Positions 31,960-44,134 of a stretch of 64,000 bases of DNA are shown here, piece by piece. Both the position numbers and the translations under genes were made by a program. Origin of the DNA: Balaenoptera acutorostrata. Taxonomy: Eukaryota; Chordata; Mammalia; Artiodactyla; Balaenopteridae. Numbering within the stretch: position 1 is the stretch's first letter; each line of letters opens with the position of its first letter. The stretch spans positions 28,045,268 to 28,109,267 of the forward strand of contig NC_080074.1 of NCBI RefSeq assembly GCF_949987535.1, written 5' to 3'. The notes below the pieces were generated by a model that made no database searches, was not told the DNA's origin, and saw only the letters and a program-made list of their open reading frames with translations.

Positions 31960-32220
31960 GGGTTAAAGAACTTAGGGCCTGGAGTCAAGCAGACTTGAGT
32001 TTGAATTTCAGCTCCACCACCAATTAGCTGTGGCCTTGGTCAACTTACTTAATTCCTCTAAGCCTCTGTGTTGCCATCAGTAAAATGAGGACAATAATAG
32101 TGCATTCTTATTAAGAGCTGTTGGGAAGATTAAATGAGGTGATATATGCCGAAGTGCTCAGCGGTGTGCTTGGCACAGAAGATGTGATTAACGCCTGGTA
32201 GCTATTACTATTAGCCAAGA
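31960..32220 (+). mobile_element. MIR SINE, near full length
   Basis: 'gcctggagtcaagcagactt', 'gagtttgaatttcagctcca', 'ttacttaattcctctaagcc', 'cagtaaaatgaggacaataa' and 'gtgcttggcacagaag' cover the whole MIR from the tRNA-like head to the 3' end. Confidence 0.93.
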
Positions 32221-34745
32221 AATTAGTCTTTGAGCTGGTCCAGGTTATAGCCCATTTAATGTGCTCCTAATTGTCCTTGTCTCAAGGGTTCTGTGCTTGG
32301 GCTTCTATTCTTGCTTCTTCCTTTATTAGTCACTACATATTATTCTTCTCTTTGTGTTTGAACCCTGGGAATGGCTGAACAATGAAAGATCTCTCCCTAC
32401 CCTGAGTTAGGATTGGACATGTCTCATCTACTGACTGCCTGCCTGGTCAGCAGTGAGATCATATGCCATTGTGATTGGAGGAGGATTTAAACGCCTGCAG
32501 GCCAAAAGGAGTCACTTTCCACTGGGAATGTAAACTGAAAACAGATTCCCCTTCAACTCAGGGTTGGCGATGTATAGCACCATTAAATAACCCAGGAGCA
32601 GAGGCTCTGGACATGATAGTTTAATCACTTCATGCCCAAAGCCATATGGTGGCAGAAAGCAGCTCAACACTGGGTACTGAAACTGCTCCATTAAACAAAT
32701 GCCTTTTAATTGAATAATTATGAGCATTACATAGTTGCTGACTTCAAGTATGGGCTTGAGAAAGAGGTGAAATCTGGAATGCTTTTTAAAGTTCTTTGGA
32801 GATAAGCTTCTGTCTGAATTGACATCTCTTGAGCTAGCCCAGAGTGAGTGTACTTTTTGGCTTTAAGGATCATTTACCTCATAGAAAACCTGGTTACTTA
32901 CTGGGCTAGTGTGCCACTGCTGTGAGCTGGATGTCAGAATCTCACTATGGGCTCTGAGGTTTATGCCAGACCTGGTTAGTTTGACCAGGAAGAATGTTAA
33001 GAGAGAAGATGTGAGTCATCTCAAGTAAGCTTGTGATGGGTTGATACAGCTCTGCTGTGGGAAAAACCTAATCCCAGGAACATGGTATCTTACCCTAGAC
33101 CTGTTGAATTAGAGGAAAGCAGAGCCCTCTTTCTATGAATTTATGCCTGTTCTTTGCTGAAGTACCAGACTTCTCCCAGTCTTCCCTCTGCTTTCTCTCC
33201 CAGCACTATAGGCAGACTGAAGGCTTCTAGATTCAGATCAAGGAATCATAGTTACATCTTGCCCACTAGGTTAGTGTTACAAATGTGTCAGCTAATCGGA
33301 ACCCTTAAGCATGGAGGAATGATGACTGTCCCTGAGAATTTTAATATAGTATGAAAATGTAATAAGGTCTGTGATGTTGCCAGATGGTTTCCAAAGAGTC
33401 TAGTTCTGACTAAACTGACAGAGTGAGGACTGCTTTCGGTGTTTGTATTGGCCACATCTAGGCAATGGCAGACCCGCTATACATGTTTATTGAATGGATG
33501 GATGGAGCTTCTGTAATTGCTAATAAAGGTACTGTAGTTTACATTTGATGGAAGAAGCAGCATGGAAAGGAATGAAATGGCTTTCCAGAAGGACAGTAAG
33601 TACCAACAAAGTAACATGGAAGTATTCAGGGAAGATGAAGAGAAGGCAGTGAGGCCAAAAAGAGTAAGTCTGAGAAAATAGAAAGTCACAACTGAAGACT
33701 GAGAGAGAAAGTTCCCTTCTAAACAAAAAGTAAAGCCTATTTTTCATTTTAAAGAAATACTCTAACGTGACTGAGGTTCCTTTCTTGAGTCAAAATGTTT
33801 TTGTTTCTGTTTCAGAATAATTCCCTTATTTCTATACTGTATTTTGAGCATATTTTTATCCTTTTATGAAGGAAGAGGGCGAGAAAAATGTTCTTTCTGC
33901 AGAAAAAAGACTCACCTTTTCTCATCCGTTCATTAAAAGCAGGATTTCCAAAGTGACATATTGAGACTATCCCATAACAGTTTCCTCTAGAAGCAAACAT
34001 GCAAAGGAAGGTTTGAGGTGAATTTAGTTCTTGAATCCCACAAATTCTACTGTTCTTGTAAATATTTTACTACACTCTAATAAAATTCCTCTGTTTTTCT
34101 AGGATGAAAGATAGCATATGTTTCCTCTTTGCTTTCAGCAGCCTCTCTAAGAACATAAGAGGCATTAAACCTCAATACATTGACAGAGGCTACTGAAGAT
34201 TTAGTTTTGAAACCATCAACTACTTTCAGCCCCACCTTAGAAGTATTAAGTGAAAGCCATCCTGTAAAGTTATAATTAGAGATCGAAAATGCTGACCAGG
34301 AAGCTCATAGCCCTTTTTAAGTTGCTCCCAGGAGCTTGCTCAGTTTCAAAAGGCTATTGGAAGAACATCATTAAAGTCAACAAGGGAAAAAAATGCTCTA
34401 AGATTTTCAGGGTGGGAGAAGGGTAGCAGCCAGAAGTAATATTGATTAGAAACTTATCCCCACAGCCTTCCTGTGAGACCACCAATGAAAAGTGCTACAA
34501 CATAAGACTGAAGGACATCCAGAGTTTCTTTCTGTATCAAACCTTTTGGATGCAGACTTAGGCAGCTTCATTCTACTGTGTGGAAGAGCCGAAAGACTAG
34601 TGCCCTTATGGGAATTATTTATGGTATGAGGAATTAGAGAGAGCAGGGCCCAAGCACATGCCTAAGAACTTGGGGAAAATTTGCTACAACCCCGAATAAG
34701 GGGTCTGTGATTTTCAGCACACTTGGTCAATAATTTAACTCATAA
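32221..34745. other. 2.5 kb repeat-poor, no gene recognised
   Basis: A short 'tttattgaatggatggatgg' word at 33486 recalls the L2 terminus. No supported coding frame. The block has little interspersed repeat, like much of 25-39 kb. Confidence 0.35.
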
Positions 34746-34749
34746 ATGC

Positions 34750-34950
34750 ATACAGAGGCCCTACTGTATGCTAGGAGAGGCCCTACTGTGTGTCAAGCAC
34801 CATGATGGCATGAGGACAAAAAGACTGGCCTTGCCCTCAAGGAGCTCATTGTCTAATGAAGGGAGGAAGACAAGTAAATAGGAAAGTGACTGAGATGAAT
34901 GTAAGATGTTTAGAGAGGGGCAAGTACAGGGAGATAAAGAGATGGTTCTG
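34750..34950 (+). mobile_element. L2 3' end
   Basis: 'tgtcaagcaccatgatggca', 'ttgccctcaaggagctcatt', 'gtctaatgaagggagg' and 'aagacaagtaaataggaaag' are good L2 3' words. Confidence 0.82.
34754..34789. repeat. 22-bp tandem duplication
   Basis: 'agaggccctactgt' occurs at 34754 and again at 34776, within the start of the L2 fragment. Confidence 0.9.
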
Positions 34951-36300
34951 TTTGTGTGGAAAGTAGCTGCCCTCTGATGGCAACACCATCCGAAGGAACC
35001 TGAAATACCACACTTAGTCACTTGTCACCCTTACTCTCCGAGTGAGAGGCCTGCACATACCTTGCTTCCTAATTCTTTATCTAGAGCCTAGGGCCAGGAT
35101 TGGGAGTGCTGCCTACTGGACTGTGTTAGAAAGAATGGAAGAAGAGTGTAGTAATCAATTACTGATGTCTGCCAAGGGTGTAGGAAATGGTGGGTGGCAG
35201 TATGTGTGCTATGCATTTGCCAACCCTGGACTAGGGCATATTCTCAGTGAGCTATGTTTGCAGTGTAACTGTAGCATATAAAGCTAAAATTCATTCAGTT
35301 GTAACTTGAGCTAATAACGGTTTTGGTGATTTTCACTGACATTGGGAATTTTCACTGACTTTACCAGCACTTTGTAACTGTGACAGATACACTTTAGTAG
35401 ATAGTAACAGTCTTGGGATGAGATAGATACACTCCATTGTGGAACAGGGATGGTTCATTTGGATTGTTTATATCCTGGAGAATGCTTCTTTCAAGACCTT
35501 TAAATTTCCTGTGTTCTGGTTTGATACTCAACAAATACCCTTCTCATTGCTAATCTGATTCTTTGTTTCTGGAAAGGAAGGATCCTGGTTGGTTGAAAGC
35601 AATGTTATTGTTACTTGGAAAGCTATTTCTCAAAGGGGAACCATAACAGTATCTCCTTGAAAATAGTTGGCAGTTGGGGTTATATGCCATTTCTTTCTAA
35701 GTGTAAATTTTAAGGGGATTGATCACTCTTGGGGGTTTGGTTAATTAAGTTTCTCAGTTTGGTTCTCCCACCACAGGACTCCCACCCCAGGAATACTCTC
35801 TCCCATAGAACTCTAACTTCAACAGCAATAGGGGCTGGTTTGCTTGCTTGTTGGTGATTGAAAGCTGATCAGTGTTTTCAACAGCATTGTTAAAAATGCT
35901 TGTCACTGCTACTCTTAATAGTAGATGATCTTATAATTGGTGGCAAAATGATTCAATTACATTGATAGTAATATATCTTTTTTGATAATATATTTTTTAG
36001 TTCATCAGCTTTTTTGGTTAAAAATGTGATTGCAGGAAGAGTCAGATTTGGGGTGTGGCCAAAATTTTGTTATTAGTGAATTTTAATGGTCCCTCAAAAA
36101 CATTTTTAATGAGGAAACATCATTATTAATGTTGGAAATTAATTACCTTTTCGTGTTTAGTAGCAGAGTAAATGAAAAGAAGTATGACAACAATAACTTT
36201 ATATTCTAGAGTGTATAATCTAGTTGGGGACATAAAAGACAAAGACAATAATAAAACAAGGTAGTATATACTTTATTGCATATATAATTAAATATGCATG
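34951..36300. other. 1.3 kb with no recognised feature
   Basis: AT-rich and single-copy-looking. 35330-35370 has a small tandem echo ('ttttcactgacattgggaat' then 'tttcactgacttta'). Confidence 0.3.
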
Positions 36301-36302
36301 CT

Positions 36303-36712
36303 GGAGCTGCTCATACTGGCTTGCAAGGAGCCAGTTGCTAAATTTTCCAGAGTTTTGAGAGCTGGTTGCTAAACTCAGCCATTATTAAAAATTAAATTAT
36401 ATAAACTTATGATTAAATAAATTATATTAAAAACAAAGGTAATAAAGAACTGAAACTCATCACTTCCTAATCATTCTACTACATTTTACTATCATCTCTG
36501 ATCTTGAGGTCATTTATATCTACTGTGTTTATATGGTATGCCGCGTGCATTTCTTCCAACTATGTTGGGTGATGTCACGTTGGTGGCTTGAACTCAGCCG
36601 TGGTGGGAGTATTTACTCCATAGAAATTAACAAGCACTGCAAACCAAGACTTCCTCCCTCCACCTCGCACCCCCAGCCAGTTGTTAAATATTTACTAGCA
36701 CACCACTGGATA
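36303..36712. mobile_element. hAT-like MITE, family not assigned
   Basis: 'aaggagccagttgctaaatt', 'ttgagagctggttgctaaac' and, at the right, 'agccagttgttaaatattta' followed by 'ctagcacaccactgg' are words of a known mammalian hAT-related repeat. The CACTG end agrees with hAT termini. Confidence 0.55.
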
Positions 36713-37004
36713 TAAACACCAAATAGGGAGAATAGACTCTAAGAACTATCACTGGGCAGAGGAGGGTGAGGTCACTTCAGGTTTGGGGGTCAGCGAGGTA
36801 AGTTTTTGAAGTTGGCTCTGAAGCCAACTTGTATGTATATGTATGGGTCAGGGCCATCCTCAGGGGCATTTAGAACCAGGACAAATCACAGAATGCCCAC
36901 ATGTCCCTGAACATTTCCATATAGATGAAACCAGGTTAACATGAATATTAAAAACCTCTTTGAAGACAAAACAAAGTAAATAAAAAATCAACAGTCAGCT
37001 TGAG

Positions 37005-37005
<1 letters not shown>

Positions 37006-37043
<38 letters not shown>

Positions 37044-37048
37044 TGTGT
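37006..37048. repeat. (GT)n microsatellite
   Basis: About twenty GT units with a single GTAT interruption; likely polymorphic. Confidence 0.95.
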
Positions 37049-37734
37049 AAGGCTGTAAGGCATGTACGGCAGTCTTGCCTGTTCTGGCTGAGGGGTCGTG
37101 AGATGGTTAGATAACCACAGTGATAGCCAGTAAAGAGTTAAAGGGCTTTCTGTGCTTCTCTTCCTGCCAGGAGCTGACACCCCAGAGACAAGGTATTCCC
37201 TTTCATCTTGCTGTATAATAGAAAAAAAGAAATTTAAATTAAAAAAAAAAGGTAGTCTAATAGAGTATATTTAGGTGGCTTCCTGCAAGTGGGGGAGGGA
37301 CACTCTTTGAACTAGCATCCTGGATCACTGTTCTCTTCTACCCCCACGTCTTTGCAGACCTCTACATGCCTCCTGGGAGAGAACAGTTACTCATTTTCAA
37401 TCAATGGAAGTTTTTCTTGATGTAAAGAAAAAGAAGCTTAAGGAAAAAAACGTAAAGAGTAATAATAGTAGGAACAAGATGGTGATGGTGAGCCTTAAGG
37501 AGTTTTGGAAAGGAAAAAAGAAAAAAAAAAAAGCTTGAGTCTTAACAACAGGCCATGGAGTAGGCCAGTGTGAGGTGTTAGCTGTGCAGCCAGCCCCGGG
37601 GGGACCATGGTGGAGCACAGGAAGGAAGAGACAGAGGAAGAAGAAGATTCCAGGGACACGGATAGGAACCATTCACCACTTGGGGCTACAGCTGATGTCA
37701 GGTGAGGAGAGGCTATTGATTGCATGCAATCCTC
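37049..37734. other. unassigned, purine-rich on the plus strand
   Basis: 37430-37535 is strongly A/G-biased ('aaagaaaaagaagcttaagg', 'ggaaaggaaaaaagaaaaaa'). No gene. The minus-strand frames here are phenylalanine-rich artefacts of that bias. Confidence 0.35.
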
Positions 37735-38105
37735 ATTTCAAGAATACAGGTGCTATATTTCACCACTGTTGAAGTGCCCTTTTTCTTACAATTTAACAAT
37801 TTTGAAATCAGGATGCACCTTATAATTGATGGTGTCAACATCACTGTTGGTCAGGTGGCAGATGTGACAATGTGGTCATTGCTGTGCACGTGGAAACTTG
37901 GTATAGATGTTTGTATTGTGGTCATGTGTTGTTTTAAAAACACATATCTATATCAAATAAATTTAGCATAACAGAAAATGAAAATTTCTAATAAGAAAGC
38001 ATGGTGTCATGGTTCAATGGGCGTTTTTTTTCTCCATGACAGATTAAATAATGGTGTGTCTTACGATTAGTGGCACCTTAGATTCAGCGAAATACAAGTT
38101 AATTC
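37735..38105. mobile_element. probable ancient DNA transposon remnant
   Basis: 'atttcaagaatacaggtgct' and 'ttacaatttaacaattttga' with 'aatcaggatgcacctt', and the right end 'gtgtcttacgattagtggca' with 'ccttagattcagcgaaatac', resemble paired ends of a DNA-transposon repeat. I cannot name the family. Confidence 0.35.
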
Positions 38106-38759
38106 GCTGTTTAGATATCTAAATTAACTCTTTATGAAATTGTGTTCCATTTACACACAGTCTTAGGTCTTCATTGAATACCTCTGTTGAACCAGAAATG
38201 TGTGAGTTAGGTTGATCAAAATAATCACCCAGAGGTCACTATTCTGTGTACAGAATTGGCCAACCATTTACTGAATTTGGTTGTTCATTTGTAACAATGC
38301 ATGTACAAGTAGGAACTATTTGGCTTGGTACTGCTGGATGCTAAAAGTTATAATTACATGGAGATAGGTGAGATTCTGGGGTTTTTGCTTAGCATCAAAG
38401 AGTTGAGCCAACCTCTTGTCTGTCCTCTTTATGGCAGTGAACTGCCACTCACTACATCAGACCAGTGTCCTCCAATGTGGGTGGCTGGGCAAAATTGTCT
38501 TCATTTTGTATCCACTCCAAAATGACTCTGCAAGCAGACTGAAGGATGTAGTGATCAGAAAGTGAAAATTGTGTTTGGTAGATGGTGGGTCGATCATTTG
38601 CCTGGAGTGGATTGGGTTTGTATGGGAGAAGGGTTACAGGTAAAGATGGTGAGTTAGACTGGTTCTGTGTATTGGACTAGGTGAGAATCTCTGGATACGA
38701 TGTGCGCTGACATTCACCCACAAATCAGCACACAGCAAATGTTTTGTTAAGCAGAAGGA

Positions 38760-39160
38760 GCAGGCTAACGAGGGAAGAGAAAGCTGCAAGGCAGTGATGC
38801 AAAATTCTTGGCAATCTTTGTCAAAAATGAGGGCTTCTATTCCAGGTGCAAAGTTGCAGGGCATAATCCATTTCACAGCTGGTGGCCTGGTTTATTTTTC
38901 AGAAGGGACTGGAGAGGGGGAGGTGGGGAACCTCTCGCCTGATGGCACAGCAGAGGTGGGAAGGAGGGGATCCAGCTCATTTATTTCCCTTTCATTAGGC
39001 CCCTGCAAAATTAACGATGAAGGATTTAATTGCACTGTTTGCTTCTATCTCTAGAAAAGCTGAATCAGTAATTGCATTAACTTGTTACTATGCCTTGCTC
39101 TTACAGGGTAATAAAATTTTAACTATTGCTTACTAATTACAGGGTTTTCATTATTCTGAA
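38760..39160. promoter_or_regulatory. candidate conserved non-coding element
   Basis: Repeat-free, with 'gcaaaattaacgatgaagga', 'tttaattgcactgtttgctt', 'agtaattgcattaacttg' and 'cttactaattacaggg', an array of TAAT/ATTA cores. Enhancer is an inference from texture. Confidence 0.3.
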
Positions 39161-39765
39161 AATCCCATTCAGCATGTGTTCCATTTTCACTTTTATAAAG
39201 TGGAAAAACGGGGGCTGCATCTTTGAAAGACCCAAGCTGAGTTGAAGCTGTGACTTGCCTAAAGCCATTCCTGACTATGAAGAGCAGGGTACGACTGTGA
39301 TTTTTATCCTCCTTTGATGAATAGCGCCGTTGGCAGAGAACATATGTGCTGTCGCGCTCTGGAGTCCCATGGCACTGCACAGCAGAGGGATTATCCCATG
39401 GAGCCAGTGATGGTTTTTGTTGGGTGGTAGTAATGGCAGAAGTAATGGCAGTCATTAAAATCATGCTGCCAGTGGCGTTGGGCCTTCAGACCACAGTTAA
39501 CTCAGGACATGTCAAGGACAGGTCGCTCCCAAAAGCTCTCTGGAAGGGATTGCCCATCATGCCTTGTTCTTTCCATGGAGAGCTTTGCATCTGAGAATTA
39601 CAAAGCTCGCAGGGGCAGTGATAGGCCTTGAGTCTTGGCCATCTCTTGCATCTACACTGTGGTGCTTTTGATGTTTCCTGAAGATCTTCCTTAGGTGAGA
39701 ATCAAAGTGGACTCTTACAAACCTGAGTTCATTCATAGAAAGGTAGCAGGAAATATCCTTGGGAT
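39161..39765. other. no gene; weak MIR-like words at the left
   Basis: 'cttttataaagtggaaaaac' and 'gtgacttgcctaaagccatt' recall reversed MIR but are too diverged for a firm call. Confidence 0.3.
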
Positions 39766-39769
39766 GTCC

Positions 39770-39985
39770 CACTCCAAATTCAACAAATACAAATTTTGCA
39801 ATACCGGAATGCATATGCAGTGCTAAAAGCTATGATGGATTTGAAGATTAGAATGGTTACTGTTCTCTGGAACCTACTCTCTGGGGATGGAGGGATCTAT
39901 TCACAAGGAACTCTAATGCAAAGCAACATATGATATCATATATGTGTTACAAGAGAACTGGATTAGTGGGGGGTGTGTGTGAATT
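39770..39985 (+). mobile_element. possible L2 fragment
   Basis: 'gcagtgctaaaagctatgat' and 'actctctggggatggaggga' may be L2-derived; weak. Confidence 0.3.
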
Positions 39986-40059
39986 GGTTCAAACTACAGT
40001 GATTTGAGAAGGTATATGTGGGGTACAGGGTGGAAAAATACCTGAGTTAAATTTTTCTG

Positions 40060-40145
40060 CGAATTTCACAAAGGTGACCTCGAACAAATCATTTAATCTC
40101 TTGTTTGTCAGTTTTGTCATCTTTAAAAAGGAAGTAGCTATCTTA
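40060..40145 (+). mobile_element. MIR fragment
   Basis: 'tgacctcgaacaaatcattt' and 'aatctcttgtttgtcagttt' followed by 'tgtcatctttaaaaagg' match the sense MIR core. Confidence 0.72.
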
Positions 40146-40214
40146 AAGATTATTGGTAGGGCAAAGAACCACTCAATGCCTCCCACCGAAAATTTGATTT
40201 TAACAAAGCTCTGA

Positions 40215-40335
40215 ATTCTACGTAGGATTGGACAGGTAGAAATGGGAGGAAAAGGAATTCCAGGTGACGGGGACAACATGGATAAGGGCCCAGTGGTAGG
40301 AAGGTGCTTTTCTGGTTGTAGCATAGAGTTTGTGT
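40215..40335 (+). mobile_element. L2 fragment
   Basis: 'gaggaaaaggaattccaggt' followed by 'gacggggacaacatggataa' resembles the L2 word order 'gggcattccaggcagagggaacagca'. Confidence 0.55.
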
Positions 40336-40361
40336 TGATATTTGTGTCTATGTGTGTCTAT

Positions 40362-40378
40362 GTTGTGTGTGTGTGTGT
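40362..40378. repeat. short (GT)n tract
   Basis: About eight GT units. Confidence 0.75.
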
Positions 40379-40664
40379 CTCCTTTCTTTGTGAGGATAAT
40401 CTTCCTTTACCCTCTTCCTTTACAACAGCACCTTTAAAATATTAAGAAACCCTAAGACAGAAGCAAGTTATTTCTTAAATTATATCTGCAGAGATATTTG
40501 CACAAAAAGGAAAAAATGAATAAATAGATAATTTTTAGATTTCTTGACTCATACAGAGTTATGCTTAGATGATGACTCAGGGACAAAATGAAAATGCATT
40601 GCTCTTATCTTAACAAAGGGAAAACATTGTTTATAGTAGATAGTCTGAGGTCCAACAAATGCAA

Positions 40665-40929
40665 TTTTTTTTTTTTTTTTTTTTTGGCTGTGTTGGGTCT
40701 TTGTTTCTGCGCGAGGGCTTTCTCTAGTTGCGGCAAGGGGGGGCCACTCTTCATCGCGGTGAGCGGGCCTCTCTCTATCGCGGCCTCTCTTGTTCCGGAG
40801 CACAGGCTCCAGACGCACAGGCTCAGTAGCTGTGGCTCACGGGCCCAGTTGCTCCGCGGCATGTGGCTCGAACCCGTGTCCCCTGCATTGGCCGGCAGAT
40901 TCTCAACCACTGTGCCACCAGGGAAGCCC
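40665..40929 (-). mobile_element. CHR-type SINE, antisense, short form with an extra deletion
   Basis: It opens with 21 T (the reversed A-tail) and ends in 'caccagggaagccc'. It is of the short class. In addition, the segment normally lying between 'ggcatgtgg' and the B box ('ctcgaacccg') is missing, so 'catgtgg' joins directly to 'ctcgaaccc' at 40866-40867. TSDs are not clear. Confidence 0.95.
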
Positions 40930-41054
40930 GCATTTTTATAGTATGGTTCTAACCCACAGAATTCTGCCTGTAGGAGCACAAACACTTGTAAAAGATTGTA
41001 GGAAAATAATAAGATTTATCATAAAAATTAGAATAAATAGAATTTTATAAATAA

Positions 41055-41300
41055 TATTACCTTACATTTATTTGGTGGTTTTTCATTTACAAAGTGCTTT
41101 CTTCATTATCTAATTTTATGCTCACCACAAATCTGGAAGAGGAGTGTTTCTGATATTACTCTACTCGTTTTCCAGATGTGGAAACTAAGTTTCCATGAAG
41201 TTGTGTGACTTTTTGTGAATTTTACACCTAACAAGTGCTGGAACTAGAACTTGAACTTTGGACTCTTGCTCTAGGACTCTTTCTAGTACATTATGTTGTC
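41055..41300 (-). mobile_element. MIR SINE, antisense
   Basis: 'catttacaaagtgctttctt', 'gttttccagatgtggaaact', 'aacaagtgctggaactagaa' and 'cttgaactttggactcttgc' cover reversed MIR. Confidence 0.8.
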
Positions 41301-41324
41301 TTAGGATGATGCAGTCAACCCACT

Positions 41325-41465
41325 CCTCATTTTTTTTTTTTTTTTGAGTAAATAGGTCCAGAGGGTTGAAGTGATGCACTCAAGATCACATAGTTGATGG
41401 CTGCATTGGACCTTAAGCCCAAATTTCCTAACTTCTTGCCCAGAGCTCATTTCATAACACAGGCT
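41325..41465 (-). mobile_element. MIR fragment, antisense, with T-run
   Basis: After a run of 15 T, 'agtgatgcactcaagatcac', 'atagttgatggctgcattgg' and 'cccaaatttcctaacttc' follow the reversed MIR core. The T-run itself is not MIR. Confidence 0.65.
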
Positions 41466-41609
41466 ATAGAGGACACAGGTTCAAACTAAAAGCACTGCAG
41501 AATCCTTCCACACAGTATGGATCCCATAGGACAGTGTCTCTGTAAATGTCAGGTGGTAAAGTTCCTACAGGTAATTTCAAGGAAAATAAATAAGAGCTGG
41601 AATATATGA

Positions 41610-41835
41610 CACACTATGCACTGAGCTCTTGAATTACTTTACATTAACTCATTTAACCCTCCCAAATACCCTCTGAGGTAACTGTGGTTATTATTTTCAT
41701 TTTTTTCATTAGAGAAACTGAGGTACAGAGAGGTTAAGTAATCTGACCAGGGGTACATAGCCAGAAAATGGTAGGTGGGAATGCAGAGTTAGGTAGTAAG
41801 GCCCTGGAACCTGACTCTTAGGCACTCAGCTATTA
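41610..41835 (-). mobile_element. MIR SINE, antisense, near full length
   Basis: 'tttacattaactcatttaac', 'gaggtacagagaggttaagt' and 'acatagccagaaaatggtag', then 'cctgactcttaggcactcag', cover most of the element. Confidence 0.92.
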
Positions 41836-42081
41836 AGCCAAAATGCACCAATAGTTGGAATTGAAACAGGTGCTGAAATGAAGTCACATTTGCTTAGGAA
41901 ACCCTTTTAACAAATAGAGCAAATTAATCATGAAAAAGCAGTGTAGGGTAAGTGTTCAGACCAATTAAGCATATAAGTAACTAATGTCAATTATCCATCA
42001 TCTTACCTAGTCACTAGCTAAATACATCTACTACTTGGTTCCTAAGATCATAGCATGTTTGGAAGCTATGTGCTGTTTCAC

Positions 42082-43185
42082 TTTTATGTTTATTTTTTAA
42101 ATTGAGATATAATTGGCATACAACACTGTATAAATTTGAGGTGTACAGCATAATGATTTGACTTACATACATCATGAAATGATTACCACAGTAGGTTTAG
42201 TGAATGTCCGTCTCATATTTCTCATTAAAGAAATAGAAAAAAAATTTTCCCTGTGATAACTCTTAGTGATAACTAAGTGATAACTCTCTTAACTTTCATG
42301 TATAACATACAGCAGTGTTAATTATATTTATCATGTTGCACATTACATCCCTAGTAACTGTTTATCTTATAACTGAAAGTTTGTACCTTTTGACTGCCTT
42401 CTTCCAATTTCCCCAACCCCAATCCCCCACTTCTGGTAACCACAAATCAGATCTCTTTTCCTACGAGTTGGTTTGTTTTTGAAGTATAATTGACCTACAG
42501 GTACTACGTTAGTTCTTGTTACACAACATAGAGGTTCAATATTTCTATACATTTCAAAAATGGTCACCACTGTAAGTCTAGTTGCCATTTGTCACCACAC
42601 AAAGATATTACATAACTATCAACTATATGCTCACATTGTACCTTCATACCTGTGACTCATTTATTTTACAACTGGAAGTTTGTACCGCTTAATTTCCCCC
42701 ACCTATTTCACTCATCCCTCCACATTCTTCTCTCTGGCAACCACCTGTTTGTTCTCTGTATTGGTGACTCTGTTTCTGTTTAGTTATGTTTGTTTATTTG
42801 TTTTGTTTGTTAGATTCTGCATGTAAGTGAAATCATATGGTATTTGTCTTTGTCTTATTTCACTTACCCTTTAGGTCTATCCATGTTGTTTCAAATGGCA
42901 AGATTTTATTCTTTTTTATAGCTGAGTAATATTTCATTGTATACCGTATCTTCTTTATTCATTCATCTATTGATGGACACTTAGGTTGTTTCCATATCTT
43001 GGCTATTGTAAATAATGCTGCAACGAACATAGGGGTGCATACATCTTTTCGAATTAGTGTTTTTGCTTTCTTTGGATAAATGCCCAGGAGTGGAATTGCT
43101 GATTGGATGGTAGTTCCATTTTTAATTTTTTGAGGAATGTCCATGTTGTTTTCCACTGCTGTTGCATTTTTTAAACCACAGTCTA
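42082..43185 (-). mobile_element. L1 3' portion, antisense (second copy of the 19.1-kb family)
   Basis: It shows the same two-module 3'UTR order as at 19.1 kb: 'ggtgtacagcataatgattt' with 'catcatgaaatgattacc', then 'gaagtataattgacctac'. It continues into the ORF2 end and breaks off at about 43185. Both copies lie in the same orientation about 23 kb apart but are separate insertions, with different 5' truncation points. Confidence 0.93.
42959..43130 (-). pseudogene. L1 ORF2 C-terminal fragment, decayed
   Basis: The minus strand reads AIPLLGIYPKKAKTL and then TPMFVAALFTIAKIWKQPKC, an unmistakable L1 ORF2p C-terminal stretch. It is truncated and out of frame with the remaining ends. Confidence 0.93.
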
Positions 43186-44134
43186 TGCATTGCATTTGTG
43201 CTCCTTCAAATCAGCATTTCTATTATTAGTCTGACCTACTGAAGTTTCCTATCCATTCTACACTTGACTTCATTATCAGATAGTAACAATACCTTGGGGT
43301 TATAAAGAATTTTCTTCTAAGGACCATGGATTATTTTATTTAATTTATGGTACATCAGAACAGTTAAGATTGCACGGGCTGTTTCTCTCTGTGTGTCAGA
43401 GATGGGGAAATTGAATGAGGGTGCTTCAGACGCCCTGGAGTGAAATGGTCAGAGGAGAGAAGCAGGGTGACTGCTCCTGTCTCTAGGATGCTGCTCCAGG
43501 GTTCGGTGGAGAGAGCAGCGGGAGCCTCATTTCTGGAGTCACACAGGCAGCCGGTCATGTTATCTTCTGTTCCCTGCGATGAACTCAGCTGCTATCTATA
43601 GATTCTGCGGCCAGTACAAACACTCAAGGAATTCCTCTGGGCTTTGTATGTTCTGAGGCTGGAGAGATGTAGTCCCCCTGCTAGAAAGTTTTACTAACTC
43701 AACCAAGATTATGCACAGTGAGTGAACAGACACCTCTGATGTCCATAAAGCATTGCATTTCCACGTGATACACCACCCAAGAAACCTCTCTGCATTTTCA
43801 AAGGTTAGCTCCTTCCTGAAGATGTGCAGCTTGTGGAGAGCTGATTACTCAAGAGTCCCTGGGGGAATGCACATATAGGGCCAGCTAGAATCACGACAAA
43901 GGAAAAGAGCCCTCATTTTTTTCCCTCTTTTTTGTCCCCTTATTTCCATAAGTGCGAATTCTACCAATAACTTTAGTAGTTTAGCAGTTCCTGAATTACA
44001 GGAAAGCCAAAAGCCATTGATTCTGCTTATTACTTATAAAAAGCAATAAAAATTTGAGGGGTGTCAAGATTTTATGGCTACATTTGTCTTGTCTTTACAA
44101 ATAAAGTTAAATGGGTAATAATAATAAGTTAATT
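43186..44134. other. no recognised feature
   Basis: About 950 bp, single-copy-looking. No repeat or gene was recognised. Confidence 0.3.

Noticed and set aside
36995..37180. Open frame with a run of TH residues
   Set aside because: Translation of the (GT)n microsatellite.
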